Counted from the stretch's first letter, positions 31,064 through 39,353 are shown. The stretch: 64,000 nucleotides of DNA from Solirubrobacter taibaiensis (GCA_027587225.1 JAPDDQ010000005.1:171248-235247); one strand, 5' to 3'. The notes: generated from the letters alone by a model not told the origin. Made by a program: numbers and translations.

Positions 31064-31089
31064 GGCCGGTGTGGAGAACCACACCGGCC
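31064..31089 (-). terminator. Perfect 11-base hairpin downstream of the 54-residue gene
   Basis: GGCCGGTGTGG at 31064-31074 pairs exactly with 31079-31089 around the four-base loop. It follows the stop of the small 31097-31261 gene by 7 bases on the minus strand. It is a likely transcript end or stabiliser, although no T-run follows. Confidence 0.5.
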
Positions 31090-31096
31090 GAGGTTG

Positions 31097-31261
31097 CTAG
31101 CCCTTCCCGGAGATGACTTCCCAGGCGCGGCGGAGCTTCTCGTTGAGCTCGCTGCGGTCCAGGTCGGTGGCGTCGGCCAGCACATGCTCGACCTTCCCGA
31201 TCTCCGTCCCGTCGCCGGCGCGCACCGCCGCGCCCGGCTCCAGCGTGTAGTACGAGGTCAT
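31097..31261 (-). CDS. Short PRC-barrel-like protein, 54 residues
   Basis: A small frame, ATG 31261 to TAG, with GGAGAG about 4-8 bases upstream of the start. The product begins MTSYYTLEPGAAVRAGDGTE, continues IGKVEHVLADATDLDRSELN and ends RAWEVISGKG. The G-A-x-V-R-x-x-D-G-x-E-I-G-K-V pattern is that of a PRC-barrel half. It starts directly after the YjbQ stop, so it belongs to the ATL-YjbQ operon. A hairpin follows the stop. The function is unknown; it is probably real because of the Shine-Dalgarno and operon position. Confidence 0.6.
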   Translation of the reverse strand: MTSYYTLEPGAAVRAGDGTEIGKVEHVLADATDLDRSELNEKLRRAWEVISGKG

Positions 31262-31262
31262 T

Positions 31263-31682
31263 TCACTCTCCGTTCAAGGTGAGGATCAACGATCGCGATC
31301 CACCGTGATCGCGGTGCTCGCACAGGTAAATACCCTGCCAGGTACCGACGGCCAAACGTCCGCCGGACACCGGCAGCGTCAGGGACGGGCCGAGCAGCGA
31401 GGCCTTGATGTGCGCCGGCATGTCGTCCGGGCCCTCGATCGTGTGCGTCCAGTAGCGGGCGTCCTCGGGCACGGCGTCGTTGAACCAGGTCTCGAAGTCG
31501 TCGCGGACGTCGGGCGAGGCGTTCTCGTTCAACGTCAGTGACGCGCTCGTGTGGCGGATGAAGACGTGCAGCAGTCCGGCCCGCAGGTCCCGGAGCTCGG
31601 GCACGCCTTCGAGCACGTCACGCGTGATCAGGTGAAAGCCGCGCGACCGCGGCCGCAGGGTCACCTCCCGCTGGATCCACAT
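31263..31682 (-). CDS. YjbQ family protein (UPF0047)
   Basis: A 139-residue soluble protein of the YjbQ/UPF0047 family, a compact trimeric beta barrel for which a weak thiamine-phosphate synthase activity has been reported in E. coli. The diagnostic pieces are IRHTSASLTLNENASPDVRDD with its His and Glu/Asp metal-like site, HTIEGPDDMPAHIKASLLG, and GTWQGIYLCEHRD near the end. ATG 31682 overlaps the stop of the alkyltransferase-like gene by one base, and the PRC-like gene follows. The physiological role is unsettled. Confidence 0.9.
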   Translation of the reverse strand: MWIQREVTLRPRSRGFHLITRDVLEGVPELRDLRAGLLHVFIRHTSASLTLNENASPDVRDDFETWFNDAVPEDARYWTHTIEGPDDMPAHIKASLLGPSLTLPVSGGRLAVGTWQGIYLCEHRDHGGSRSLILTLNGE

Positions 31683-31957
31683 CAGGGAATCCTCGCAGCC
31701 CGCATGTCCACCCGCTCCCCGCGGAACGGGACACCCTCTTCCTCGAGCAGCGCCCGCTGCCGCGCGCCCTTGGCCAGGGTCCCGTCGGCGCGCACGATCC
31801 GCCACCACGGGACGTCCGCCTCGGTGTACGCGAGGACGGTGCCGGCGAAGCGCGGCGCGCCCGGGGAGACGTCGCCGTAGGTCCGGACGAAGCCCTCCGG
31901 GACCTCTCGGACGCGCCGCAACACGTCGGCCGTCCTATCTTCCGACACATGCGCCAT
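31682..31957 (-). CDS. Alkyltransferase-like protein (ATL, MGMT-fold)
   Basis: A 91-residue DNA-binding protein with the C-terminal fold of O6-methylguanine methyltransferase. The core GFVRTYGDVS, then RFAGTVLAY and VPWWRIVRADGTLAKG, is typical. The active-site PCHR of true methyltransferases is replaced by VPWWRI, so it cannot accept the alkyl group. ATLs of this kind flag O6-alkylguanine lesions for nucleotide excision repair. ATG 31957 would overlap the start of the divergent DUF1028 gene by nine bases; the in-frame GTG at 31948 would place the two starts exactly back to back. Confidence 0.88.
   Translation of the reverse strand: MAHVSEDRTADVLRRVREVPEGFVRTYGDVSPGAPRFAGTVLAYTEADVPWWRIVRADGTLAKGARQRALLEEEGVPFRGERVDMRAARIP
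31936..31941 (+). promoter_or_regulatory. Candidate -10 hexamer TATCTT for the DUF1028 gene
   Basis: TATCTT ends seven bases before ATG 31949 and lies inside the 5' coding part of the divergent ATL gene. A leaderless mRNA would begin at the ATG. Confidence 0.5.
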
Positions 31958-32836
31958 GGGACGTATTCAATCGTGGCCCGCGACGGCACCTCCGGCGAGC
32001 TGGGAGTGGCGGTGCAGTCGCACTGGTTCTCCGTCGGTCCGTTGTGCGCATGGGCGCGCGCGGGAGTCGGGGCCGTGGCCACCCAGTCCGTCGTGGAGCC
32101 GGCGTACGGGCCGAACGCGCTCGACCGGCTCGCCGACGGCATCCCGGCGCCCCACGCGCTGGGAGAGCTGCTCGCGGCGGACCCGTTGGCGGCCGTTCGC
32201 CAGGTGGCGGTGATCGACAACGCCGGCCATCTCTCCGCCCACACGGGCGCCGACTGCATCGTGCACGCCGGGCACGTCAAGGCCGGCGATCACAGCTGCC
32301 AGGCCAACATGATGGCCCGCGACACCGTCCCGCAAGCCATGTCGGCGACGTTCAAGCAGGCGACGGGCCTACTACAAGACCGGCTCCTGGCCGCGCTCGA
32401 GGCGGCGGAGGCCGAGGGCGGCGACATCCGCGGCCGGCAGTCGGCCGCGATGCTCGTGGTGCCGGGTGAGGGGGAACCGTGGCGGCGGACGGTGGACCTC
32501 CGCGTGGAGGACTCACCCGACCCGCTGAAGGAGCTCAAACGGCTCCTCACCCTGCAGCGCGCCTACGATCTCGCGGGCGCGGGGGACGAGCTGCTCGCCG
32601 CGGGCCGCACCGACGAGGCCGGCGAGCTCTACACGCGAGCGGCTGAGCTCGCCCCGGACTCGGACGAGCTGCTCTTCTGGGCCGGCCTCGCCCGCGCCCA
32701 GGCTGGAGACCTGGACGCCGGCGTGGCGGCGGTGAAGCGCGCCGCGGAGGTCAACCCGGACTGGCTGACCCTCCTGGCGCGGCTCTCACCCGAGTTCGCT
32801 CCGGCGGGCGAACTGGTGCGTCAGCAGATCACCTGA
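31949..32836 (+). CDS. DUF1028 family protein (Ntn-hydrolase-like) with TPR-like tail
   Basis: A 295-residue soluble protein. The N-terminal 210 residues match DUF1028, whose members adopt an Ntn-hydrolase-like fold: TYSIVARDGTSGELGVAVQS, GAVATQSVVEPAYG, HSCQANMM and PLKELKRLL. The C-terminal 85 residues are a TPR-like helical extension (AGELYTRAAELAPDSDELLFW, AVKRAAEVNPDW), also seen in other family members. The enzyme activity is unknown. Its 3' end overlaps the convergent secreted protein by 16 bases. Confidence 0.85.
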   Translation: MRHGTYSIVARDGTSGELGVAVQSHWFSVGPLCAWARAGVGAVATQSVVEPAYGPNALDRLADGIPAPHALGELLAADPLAAVRQVAVIDNAGHLSAHTGADCIVHAGHVKAGDHSCQANMMARDTVPQAMSATFKQATGLLQDRLLAALEAAEAEGGDIRGRQSAAMLVVPGEGEPWRRTVDLRVEDSPDPLKELKRLLTLQRAYDLAGAGDELLAAGRTDEAGELYTRAAELAPDSDELLFWAGLARAQAGDLDAGVAAVKRAAEVNPDWLTLLARLSPEFAPAGELVRQQIT

Positions 32837-33588
32837 ACGTGGAACGAGCCACGCGTCGGCACGGGCGTCGGCGTGGCGCCGTTGTTGCCCCAGTTGATGT
32901 TGACCTGGTTGGCCTGGCCGGGCGTGGGGGCCACGCCGGGCGTGATGTCGCTGGACGAGCCGACCGGGGCGGCCGTGAACGAGCACTTGCTCACGTCGCG
33001 CTTGAAGTCGACCGTGTAGACGGAGTCGTTGGAGACGGTGGCGAGCGTGACGGTCGGCGTCGTCGGGCCGGCGGCCGTCGGGACGGCGGCGCCGCCCGCG
33101 TCGGACACGGCGGCGAACGTCAGCGAGGTGGCGGGAGCGAAGTCAGCCGCTTCCTTGCCGTCGACCTTGTCGGCGTTGAAGCCGGTGGCGACGCCCGTGG
33201 CGTTGGTCGTCAGCGGCGGGCCGGTCTTGTCGCCGCCGACCTCGATGCGTCCGCCTTCCTTGCCGATCGTGACGAACTCGAAGGAACGACCGCCCTTGAG
33301 GTTGTTCGCGCGCAGGCACGGCTCGTTGCCGAGGTTGGAGCGGCAGCCGTAGATCGCGGAGCCACCGTCGCCGTCCTTCTTGTTGGACTGACGCGTGCCG
33401 TACGTGGTGGTGTCGGCGATGATCTCCGTCTCGGTGTTCAGCGCAAGCCCCGGATTGCTGGACGGGTTGCGCTTGCCGAGCAGGAGGTTGCGGCCTTCGC
33501 CGAAGCCCATGGCCACCGTCGGAAGGCCAAGAGCGAGGATGAGAGAGCAGACGACCGCGGCGCGGCCGGAGAACCGGAATCGCTTCAT
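32821..33588 (-). CDS. Secreted protein with GFNADKVDG motif
   Basis: A 255-residue exported protein. The signal peptide (VVCSLILALGLPTVAMG) is followed by a segment LLLGKRNPSSNPG and two cysteines in YGCRSNLGNEPCLRANN. GFNADKVDGKEAADFAP is a short motif recurrent in surface proteins of high-GC actinobacteria and phage tail-related proteins. The last 90 residues are a Thr/Val/Pro-rich beta domain ending GSFHVQVIC. ATG 33588 is favoured because GGAG lies 7 bases upstream; a GTG at 33594 would add two residues. Function unknown. Confidence 0.72.
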   Translation of the reverse strand: MKRFRFSGRAAVVCSLILALGLPTVAMGFGEGRNLLLGKRNPSSNPGLALNTETEIIADTTTYGTRQSNKKDGDGGSAIYGCRSNLGNEPCLRANNLKGGRSFEFVTIGKEGGRIEVGGDKTGPPLTTNATGVATGFNADKVDGKEAADFAPATSLTFAAVSDAGGAAVPTAAGPTTPTVTLATVSNDSVYTVDFKRDVSKCSFTAAPVGSSSDITPGVAPTPGQANQVNINWGNNGATPTPVPTRGSFHVQVIC

Positions 33589-33672
33589 GCCCACTCCGAC
33601 ACCGCCCCCGCATTCAAGTTGCGGGCCTGCAAGCTTTCGCCCGCGGCGACGTTCGCCGGGTTACGAACGAAA

Positions 33673-33701
33673 AAGAGCCCCGCAACTAATGCGGGGCTCT
33701 T
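33673..33701 (-). terminator. Intrinsic terminator of kgd
   Basis: AAGAGCCCCGC (33673-33683) pairs exactly with 33691-33701 around a seven-base loop. On the minus strand it is followed by TTTTT, just after the kgd stop. It is the clearest intrinsic terminator in the window. Confidence 0.9.
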
Positions 33702-33705
33702 CCGT

Positions 33706-36700
33706 TCAGCGTTCGCCCGGGAGCTTCTCGGGGTTGACCGACACCGACACGGTGGTGTCGAGCGCGGTGCGGATGATCCGCGTCTGCTCGACGGTGTGCG
33801 CGGCCGGGTAGCCCTCGCCCGGCGAAGCGCGCTCCGGCCGGCCGACGTACCCGAAGTCGATCTCCGGCGGCAGGATCTGCAGCAGACGCGGGGACATGTG
33901 CGCGCGGGCGCCCATGTTGCGCGGCTCCTCCTGGACCCACAGCACCTCGCGCAGGTTCGGGTAGCGCTTGACCTCTTCGAGGATCTGCCCCTGCGGGAAC
34001 GGATACAGCAGCTCGACGCGGGTGATCGCGACGGACTCGTTGTTCTCGCGCGTGGCGTGACCCTTGAGGTCGTAGTAGATCTTGCCGGAGCACAGCACCA
34101 GCCGCGTGACCTTCGCCTCGTCGATCCGCGGCTCGGCCAGGACCGGGAAGAAGCGGCCCTCGGCGAGGTGCTCGATCCGCGACGTCGCCTGCGGCAGGCG
34201 CAGGAGCGACTTCGGGGTCATGATCACCAGCGGGCGCTGCTTGGCCACCCGCGCCTGACGACGCAGCATGTGGAAGTACTGCGACGGCGTCGTGAGGTTC
34301 GCGACGCGGATGTTGCCCTCCGCCGCCAGCGTGAGGAAGCGCTCCAGGCGGCCGGAAGAGTGTTCCGGACCCGAGCCCTCGTAGCCGTGCGGCAGCAACA
34401 GCGTCAGGCGCGTCGTCTGACCCCACTTGGAGAGCGCGGAGACGATGAACTGGTCGATGATGACCTGCGCCGAGTTCACGAAGTCGCCGAACTGGGCCTC
34501 CCAGAGCACGAGCGTCTCCGGCGCCTCCATCGAGTAGCCGTACTCGAAGCCGAGGCAGGCGATCTCGCTCAGCGGTGAGTTGTGCAGCTCCATCGGCGCC
34601 AGCGCGCCCGGCAGGCTCTGGATCGGCGAGATCCGCTGGCCGGTCTTCGGGTCGTGCAGGACGAGGTGACGCTGCGAGAACGTGCCGCGCTCCGCGTCCT
34701 GGCCGGTGAGACGCACCGGCGTGCCCTCGGTCAACAGCGACGCGTAGGCCAGCGACTCGGCCTGCGCCCAGTCGATGCCGCCGTCCGGGCCGATCGCCGT
34801 GCGCCGGCGTTCGAGCTGCTTGACCAGCTTCGGATGGACGGTGAAGCCCTCGGGAATCCGCAGCAGCTCTTCGTTGAGCGTCTCCAGGCGCTCCTTGGAG
34901 ACCTGGGTCTTGACGTCCGGCGAGGCCGAGCGGTCCAGCTCGTAGCCGCCCGTCGGCTGTTCGTCGCCCGCCGACGCCAGCTGCTCCTTGAGCTCGCGGT
35001 GACGATTGGCCAAGTCGTCCCAGATCTCGCCGGCGACGCCGTCGGCGTCTTCCTGCGCGATCGTGCCCTCGGCCACCAGCATGCCCGCGAACAGTTCGCG
35101 GACGGGCTTCTTGGCCTTGATCTTGGCCGTCATCTCCGGCTGGGTGTACGCCGGCTCGTCGGCCTCGTTGTGGCCGTAGCGGCGGTAGCCGATCAGGTCC
35201 ACGACGACGTCGTGGCCGAACTCCTGGCGGAACGCGAACGCGAGCCGCACGGCGCTGACGCACGCGGCGACGTCGTCGGCGTTGACGTGGAAGATCGGCA
35301 CGTCGAAGCCCTTCGCGAGGTCCGAGGCCCAGCGCGTGGAGCGCGAGTCGTCGGGGTCCGTCGTGAAGCCGACCTGGTTGTTGGTGATCAGGTGCAGCGT
35401 GCCGCCGACCGTGTAGCCGTCGAGCGCCTGCAGGTTGAACGTCTCCGCGACGACGCCCTGGCCCGGGAAGGCCGCGTCGCCGTGCAGGACGATCGGCACG
35501 GCGGCGGTGGTGTCCAGCGTCGCGTGCGTGCCCTGGCGGGACGTCTGCACCGCGCGCGTGGCGCCGGTGACGACGGGCGCCACGTACTCGAGGTGCGACG
35601 GGTTGGACTCCAGCCGTACGAGGACGCTGTCCGCTTCGCCGCACTGGTAGGTGCCCTGGGCGCCGTGGTGGTACTTGACGTCGCCGGTGCCGCCCTGCGG
35701 GATGGTGGTGACGGCCTCGATCGAGGAGGCGCCTTCGAACTCGCGGAAGATCGTCTCGTACGCGCGGCCCAGGTTGTGCGCGAGCACGTTCAGCCGGCCG
35801 CGGTGGGCCATGCCGATCACGACCTCGCGCGCGCCCTCGGCGGCGGAGAGCTGGATCATCTCGTCGATCATCGGGACGGTCATGTCCAGACCCTCGATCG
35901 AGAACTGCTTCTGGCCCAGGTAGGCCTTGTGCATGAAGCGCTCGAACGAATCCACCTGCGTCAGGCGGCGCAGGAGGGCCTGCTTCTCGTCGGCCGAGAG
36001 CGGCTTGCGGAATGCGCCCGTCTCGATCTTCTCGCGCAGCCAGACGCGCTGGCGGTGCGACGCGACGTGCTCGATCTCGTACGCGATCTGGCCGCAGTAG
36101 GTCTCGCGCAGGCGCGGGATGACGTCCCCCAGCGTCTCGCCCGGGACGCCGACGCGCAGGATCGAGGCCGGGATCTTGGCCATCAGCTCGGGCGTGAGGC
36201 CGAGCGGCTCGGGATCGAGCGCGGGGTCGCCCTCGGGCTCGGAGCCGAGCGGGTCCAGCCGCGCGGCCAGGTGGCCGTGCGTGCGGTGCGCCTTGATCAG
36301 CGACATCGCGGCCTGGACGGCCTGCAGCAGCTCCAGGTTCGGCTCGGCCGAGGTGGCCGGGGCCGGCTCGGTCTTCGTCGCCGGCGTCGCGGCCGTGACG
36401 GCCTGCGGCGTCGGTGCGGTCGGCGCCGTGCCGATCTCCGCGCCCAGGTCGGAGAAGACCTGCTCGTAGAAGCCGTGCTCGCCCTGGAGGTACTGCTCGA
36501 CGACCTGCAGGAACTGGCCGGACTCGGCGCCCTGGATGATGCGATGGTCGTAGGTCGACGTCATCGTCATCACCTTCTCGGCGCCGATCGTGGCGCCGAT
36601 GGCCCCGAGGCCGGGCGGGTAGCCGATCGCGCCCGTGGCGACGATCGTGCCCTGCCCGTTCATCAGGCGCGGCACGGACGCGATGGTCCCGATGCCGCCA

Positions 36701-37998
36701 GGGTTGGTGAGCGAGACGTTGGCGCCCTGAAGGTCGTCCGCGGTCAGCTTGTTCTCGCGCGCCTTCGTGATCAGCACGCCGAACGCGTCCAGGAACTGCG
36801 GGAACGTGAGGCGGCCGGCGTCCTTGATCACCGGCACCATCAGCGTGCGGCCGCCGCCCTTCTTCTCGACGTCCACGGCGATGCCGAGGTTCACCGCGCC
36901 GTCGTCGATCACGTGCGGCTTGCCGTCGATCTCGGCGAAGTGCGTCGCCATCACCGGCATCTGCTCCGTCGCCGCGCGCGCGATCGCGTACGCGATGAGG
37001 TGTGTGAAGGAGACCTTCTGCCCGGCGCCCTTGAGCTGCTTGCGGTAGCCGTCGAGCGTGGTGACGGTGAAGGTGCGGAAGGAGGTCGCGGTCGGAATCT
37101 GCCGCGACTCGTCCATGTAGCGGGCGAGCATCGCGCTCGCGCCCTTCAGGAGCGTCTGCTTGCCGGACGTCGGCGCCGGGGCGCTCTTCGTCGCCGTGGC
37201 GCCGTTCTTCTCGAAGTTCAGGACGTCGGCCTTGCCGATGCGCCCGTTGGGGCCGGTGCCCTGGACCTTGCTCAGGTCGATGCCCTGCGCGGCGGCGACC
37301 CGCTGCGCCACCGGCGTGACCTTCAGGCCCTCGGGCGTCTCGATCGTCTCGGAGTCCGCGTCGCCTGCGGGCCGCGTCTCGGTGGCCTCGGGCTTCGGCG
37401 CGACCTTGGCCGGCGCGGAACCGTTGCCGGACGACATGCGCGCGATCACCTGGCCGACGGTCACGGTGTCGCCGGCCTCGGCGAGCAGTTCCGTGATCGT
37501 GCCGGCGGCCGGCGCGGGCACCTCGGCGTCCACCTTGTCGGTGGAGATCTCGACGAGCGTCTCGTCCTCGGCGACGCTGTCGCCGACGGCCTTCGCCCAC
37601 TCGAGAATCGTGCCCTCGGAGACCGACTCGCCCATCGCGGGCATCTCGATCTCGATGACCTTGGCTTCGCCGCCACCGCCGTCACCGCCGGGCGGGCTGT
37701 CGCCTTCGTCCTCGTCGGCATCGCCTTCGAGCGCCGGCGCTACGCCGTCACCCGGGGCGATCTCGGCGAGCACGCTGCCGACACCGACCGTGTCGCCCTC
37801 GGCCGCGTGGATCTTGACCACGGTGCCGGAGACGGGCGCGGGGACTTCCGCGTCCACCTTGTCGGTGGAGATCTCGACGAGTGTCTCGTCCTCGGAGACC
37901 GAGTCGCCTTCCTGCTTATGCCACTCCAGGATTGAGCCCTCGGAAACCGAGTCGCCCATGGGGGGCATGACCACTTCGACCGTGGTGTTTACCGCCAT
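33706..37998 (-). CDS. kgd: 2-oxoglutarate dehydrogenase E2-E1 fusion (Kgd/OdhA type) with two lipoyl domains
   Basis: A 1430-residue enzyme joining several parts of the 2-oxoglutarate dehydrogenase complex. The domains in order are lipoyl 1 (about 7-82, K47 in STDKVDA), an acidic Gly-rich linker, lipoyl 2 (about 114-189, K155), an E3-binding peripheral domain (VTPVAQRVAAAQGIDLSKVQGTG...IGKADV), and an E2 acyltransferase domain ending in YDHRIIQGAESG. After a linker comes the E1o part with HRTHGHLAARLDPLG, HRGRLNVLAHN, the ThDP motif GDAAFPGQG...ITNNQVGF, and ELLYPFPQ. Mycobacterial and corynebacterial Kgd/OdhA lack the lipoyl domains. AGGA lies 8 bases before ATG 37998, and a terminator follows. 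Confidence 0.93.
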   Translation of the reverse strand: MAVNTTVEVVMPPMGDSVSEGSILEWHKQEGDSVSEDETLVEISTDKVDAEVPAPVSGTVVKIHAAEGDTVGVGSVLAEIAPGDGVAPALEGDADEDEGDSPPGGDGGGGEAKVIEIEMPAMGESVSEGTILEWAKAVGDSVAEDETLVEISTDKVDAEVPAPAAGTITELLAEAGDTVTVGQVIARMSSGNGSAPAKVAPKPEATETRPAGDADSETIETPEGLKVTPVAQRVAAAQGIDLSKVQGTGPNGRIGKADVLNFEKNGATATKSAPAPTSGKQTLLKGASAMLARYMDESRQIPTATSFRTFTVTTLDGYRKQLKGAGQKVSFTHLIAYAIARAATEQMPVMATHFAEIDGKPHVIDDGAVNLGIAVDVEKKGGGRTLMVPVIKDAGRLTFPQFLDAFGVLITKARENKLTADDLQGANVSLTNPGGIGTIASVPRLMNGQGTIVATGAIGYPPGLGAIGATIGAEKVMTMTSTYDHRIIQGAESGQFLQVVEQYLQGEHGFYEQVFSDLGAEIGTAPTAPTPQAVTAATPATKTEPAPATSAEPNLELLQAVQAAMSLIKAHRTHGHLAARLDPLGSEPEGDPALDPEPLGLTPELMAKIPASILRVGVPGETLGDVIPRLRETYCGQIAYEIEHVASHRQRVWLREKIETGAFRKPLSADEKQALLRRLTQVDSFERFMHKAYLGQKQFSIEGLDMTVPMIDEMIQLSAAEGAREVVIGMAHRGRLNVLAHNLGRAYETIFREFEGASSIEAVTTIPQGGTGDVKYHHGAQGTYQCGEADSVLVRLESNPSHLEYVAPVVTGATRAVQTSRQGTHATLDTTAAVPIVLHGDAAFPGQGVVAETFNLQALDGYTVGGTLHLITNNQVGFTTDPDDSRSTRWASDLAKGFDVPIFHVNADDVAACVSAVRLAFAFRQEFGHDVVVDLIGYRRYGHNEADEPAYTQPEMTAKIKAKKPVRELFAGMLVAEGTIAQEDADGVAGEIWDDLANRHRELKEQLASAGDEQPTGGYELDRSASPDVKTQVSKERLETLNEELLRIPEGFTVHPKLVKQLERRRTAIGPDGGIDWAQAESLAYASLLTEGTPVRLTGQDAERGTFSQRHLVLHDPKTGQRISPIQSLPGALAPMELHNSPLSEIACLGFEYGYSMEAPETLVLWEAQFGDFVNSAQVIIDQFIVSALSKWGQTTRLTLLLPHGYEGSGPEHSSGRLERFLTLAAEGNIRVANLTTPSQYFHMLRRQARVAKQRPLVIMTPKSLLRLPQATSRIEHLAEGRFFPVLAEPRIDEAKVTRLVLCSGKIYYDLKGHATRENNESVAITRVELLYPFPQGQILEEVKRYPNLREVLWVQEEPRNMGARAHMSPRLLQILPPEIDFGYVGRPERASPGEGYPAAHTVEQTRIIRTALDTTVSVSVNPEKLPGER

Positions 37999-38007
37999 AT
38001 CAAGGTC

Positions 38008-38316
38008 CTAGACCATATCGCGTTGAGGGATTCGCGGCGCTGCTTTTGGACGCCGCTCTGCATACACAAATCCGATGGTGCCCGCAAAGGGCCCGACGCC
38101 ACCGACGACCGCGACCATGACCCCGAGCCAGAGCGGGATCACGCGGCGTCGCACCGCGTCCACGCATAGCAGCGACATGACGATCCAGCCGATGCCGTGC
38201 GCCCAGCCCAACACGTACTTCACATCGTCTAACACTCCTGCCACAGCGACCACGAGCAGGGCCGTGTAAATCGCCGAATGGGCGAAGGAGAGGTACTTCA
38301 GGGTGCGAAAGCTCAT
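38008..38316 (-). CDS. DUF3817 integral membrane protein
   Basis: A 102-residue protein with three membrane helices (YTALLVVAVAGVL, GIGWIVMSLLCVDAV, WLGVMVAVVGGVGPFAGTIGFVY). The first helices and the GWAHGIGWI-like segment match the DUF3817 family, small membrane proteins common in Actinobacteria with no known function. Its ATG overlaps the Nudix stop (ATGA), and kgd starts 9 bases after its own stop, so Nudix, DUF3817 and kgd may be co-transcribed. Confidence 0.85.
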   Translation of the reverse strand: MSFRTLKYLSFAHSAIYTALLVVAVAGVLDDVKYVLGWAHGIGWIVMSLLCVDAVRRRVIPLWLGVMVAVVGGVGPFAGTIGFVYAERRPKAAPRIPQRDMV

Positions 38317-38972
38317 GAACGTTCGTCGCTTACTAGCAACGTGGCCATGCGCTGAAGTTGCGGATGTGCGTCTTCTGGCCAGTCGGTTGGGTCAGAAGGC
38401 CACCACGCGTGCGCGTCGTGCTCGTGGTCACGGGTGACCTCCGCGCCCGGCGCGAGCCACGCTTGGCCGACCAGGAACGCCATGTCGCCGGGCGTCGCGA
38501 GCAGCGCTTCGACCTGGATGCGCTCGGGCACGACGCCCCACTCCTCCTGCAATTCCCGTCCCAGCGCGAGCGCGGCATCCTCGCCCGCGTCGACCGCGCC
38601 GCCGGCGCCGAGCGCCCAGACGCCCGCCCAGCTCGCCACCCACGCCGCGCGCCGGCCGGCGAGCCAGCGGCCCTCGTGGTCGCGCACGATGCACAGGACG
38701 CTCAGCGCGCCCGCTCCGTCGCCGATCAGCCGCAGCGCCCAGCGCATCTCCTCGAGCTCGAGGCGCAACTCGCCGTCCTCGACGGCGAAGCCCATGAGCC
38801 GGCCGGCGACGCCGTCGTGGGCCGGCGAGCCGCGGTCTCGGAGCGCCGCGATCACGCCGTCCGCCGCTGCGGCGTTCTCGGGCGAGGGCTCGTAGGTGGT
38901 GCCGCTCCAGCGCGAGGACACCCGGTCCAGCGGCCACGGACCGCGCGCGAGGATTCCGGGCGGGTAAGACAA
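38313..38972 (-). CDS. Nudix hydrolase
   Basis: A 219-residue protein. Residues about 1-60 are an N-terminal region conserved in actinobacterial Nudix proteins (WPLDRVSSRWSGTTYEPSPE). The Nudix box is ALGAGGAVDAGEDAALALGRELQEEWGV, close to the consensus GX5EX7REUXEEXGU but with Asp in place of the first Glu. DHEHDAHAWW lies near the end. The substrate is unknown. TTG 38972 is chosen because a minus-strand TACCCT ends ten bases upstream and the divergent gene leaves no further room. Confidence 0.8.
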   Translation of the reverse strand: MSYPPGILARGPWPLDRVSSRWSGTTYEPSPENAAAADGVIAALRDRGSPAHDGVAGRLMGFAVEDGELRLELEEMRWALRLIGDGAGALSVLCIVRDHEGRWLAGRRAAWVASWAGVWALGAGGAVDAGEDAALALGRELQEEWGVVPERIQVEALLATPGDMAFLVGQAWLAPGAEVTRDHEHDAHAWWPSDPTDWPEDAHPQLQRMATLLVSDERS

Positions 38973-38982
38973 CTCGCTTTGC

Positions 38983-38992
38983 AGGGTAACCT
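38983..38992. promoter_or_regulatory. Overlapping divergent -10 elements (AGGGTAACCT)
   Basis: Plus-strand TAACCT (38987-38992) ends seven bases before GTG 39000. Minus-strand TACCCT (38988-38983) ends ten bases before TTG 38972. The two hexamers share the central TA. Confidence 0.5.
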
Positions 38993-38999
38993 GAAGGGC

Positions 39000-39320
39000 G
39001 TGAGCACCGAAGCGTCGGGCAAGAACATGAAGGTCGTGTGCGACGCCAAGGAGCACCACGACAAGACCTGCCGCTGGGGTGGCAAGGCCACAGAAGTGCA
39101 CATGGCCTTCTTCGACATCGAGCGTCTCGGCTGGGAAGAAGGCGACGTGATCTGCGGCCTCATCGTCGTCGCCGACGGTTCCGTGACCTCGGGTCGCCTG
39201 CGGGTGACGTGCGACGCCGAGCCCGACGGTGGCGGCCGCAAGGAAGAAGAAGAGGTCGAGGAGGTCGTCGACGCCGTCGCGACCCGCGAGCTCCAGCCGG
39301 TCGGACCTTCGTCCAATTGA
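39000..39320 (+). CDS. Small conserved-looking acidic-tailed protein, unknown function
   Basis: A 106-residue soluble protein I do not recognise. The first 80 residues have three cysteines (VVCDAK, KTCRWG, VTCDAE), a histidine pair in KEHHDK and an alternating hydrophobic pattern (DVICGLIVVADGSVTSGRLRV). The tail has a run of Glu/Val (KEEEEVEEVVDAV). C-x-H-H-x-x-x-C could bind a metal, but this is unproven. The GTG start has TAACCT seven bases upstream and shares a bidirectional promoter region with the Nudix gene. Confidence 0.6.
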   Translation: MSTEASGKNMKVVCDAKEHHDKTCRWGGKATEVHMAFFDIERLGWEEGDVICGLIVVADGSVTSGRLRVTCDAEPDGGGRKEEEEVEEVVDAVATRELQPVGPSSN

Positions 39321-39353
39321 GCGGATAGTCAGGGTTCCGCCGCGCGCGCGAGG

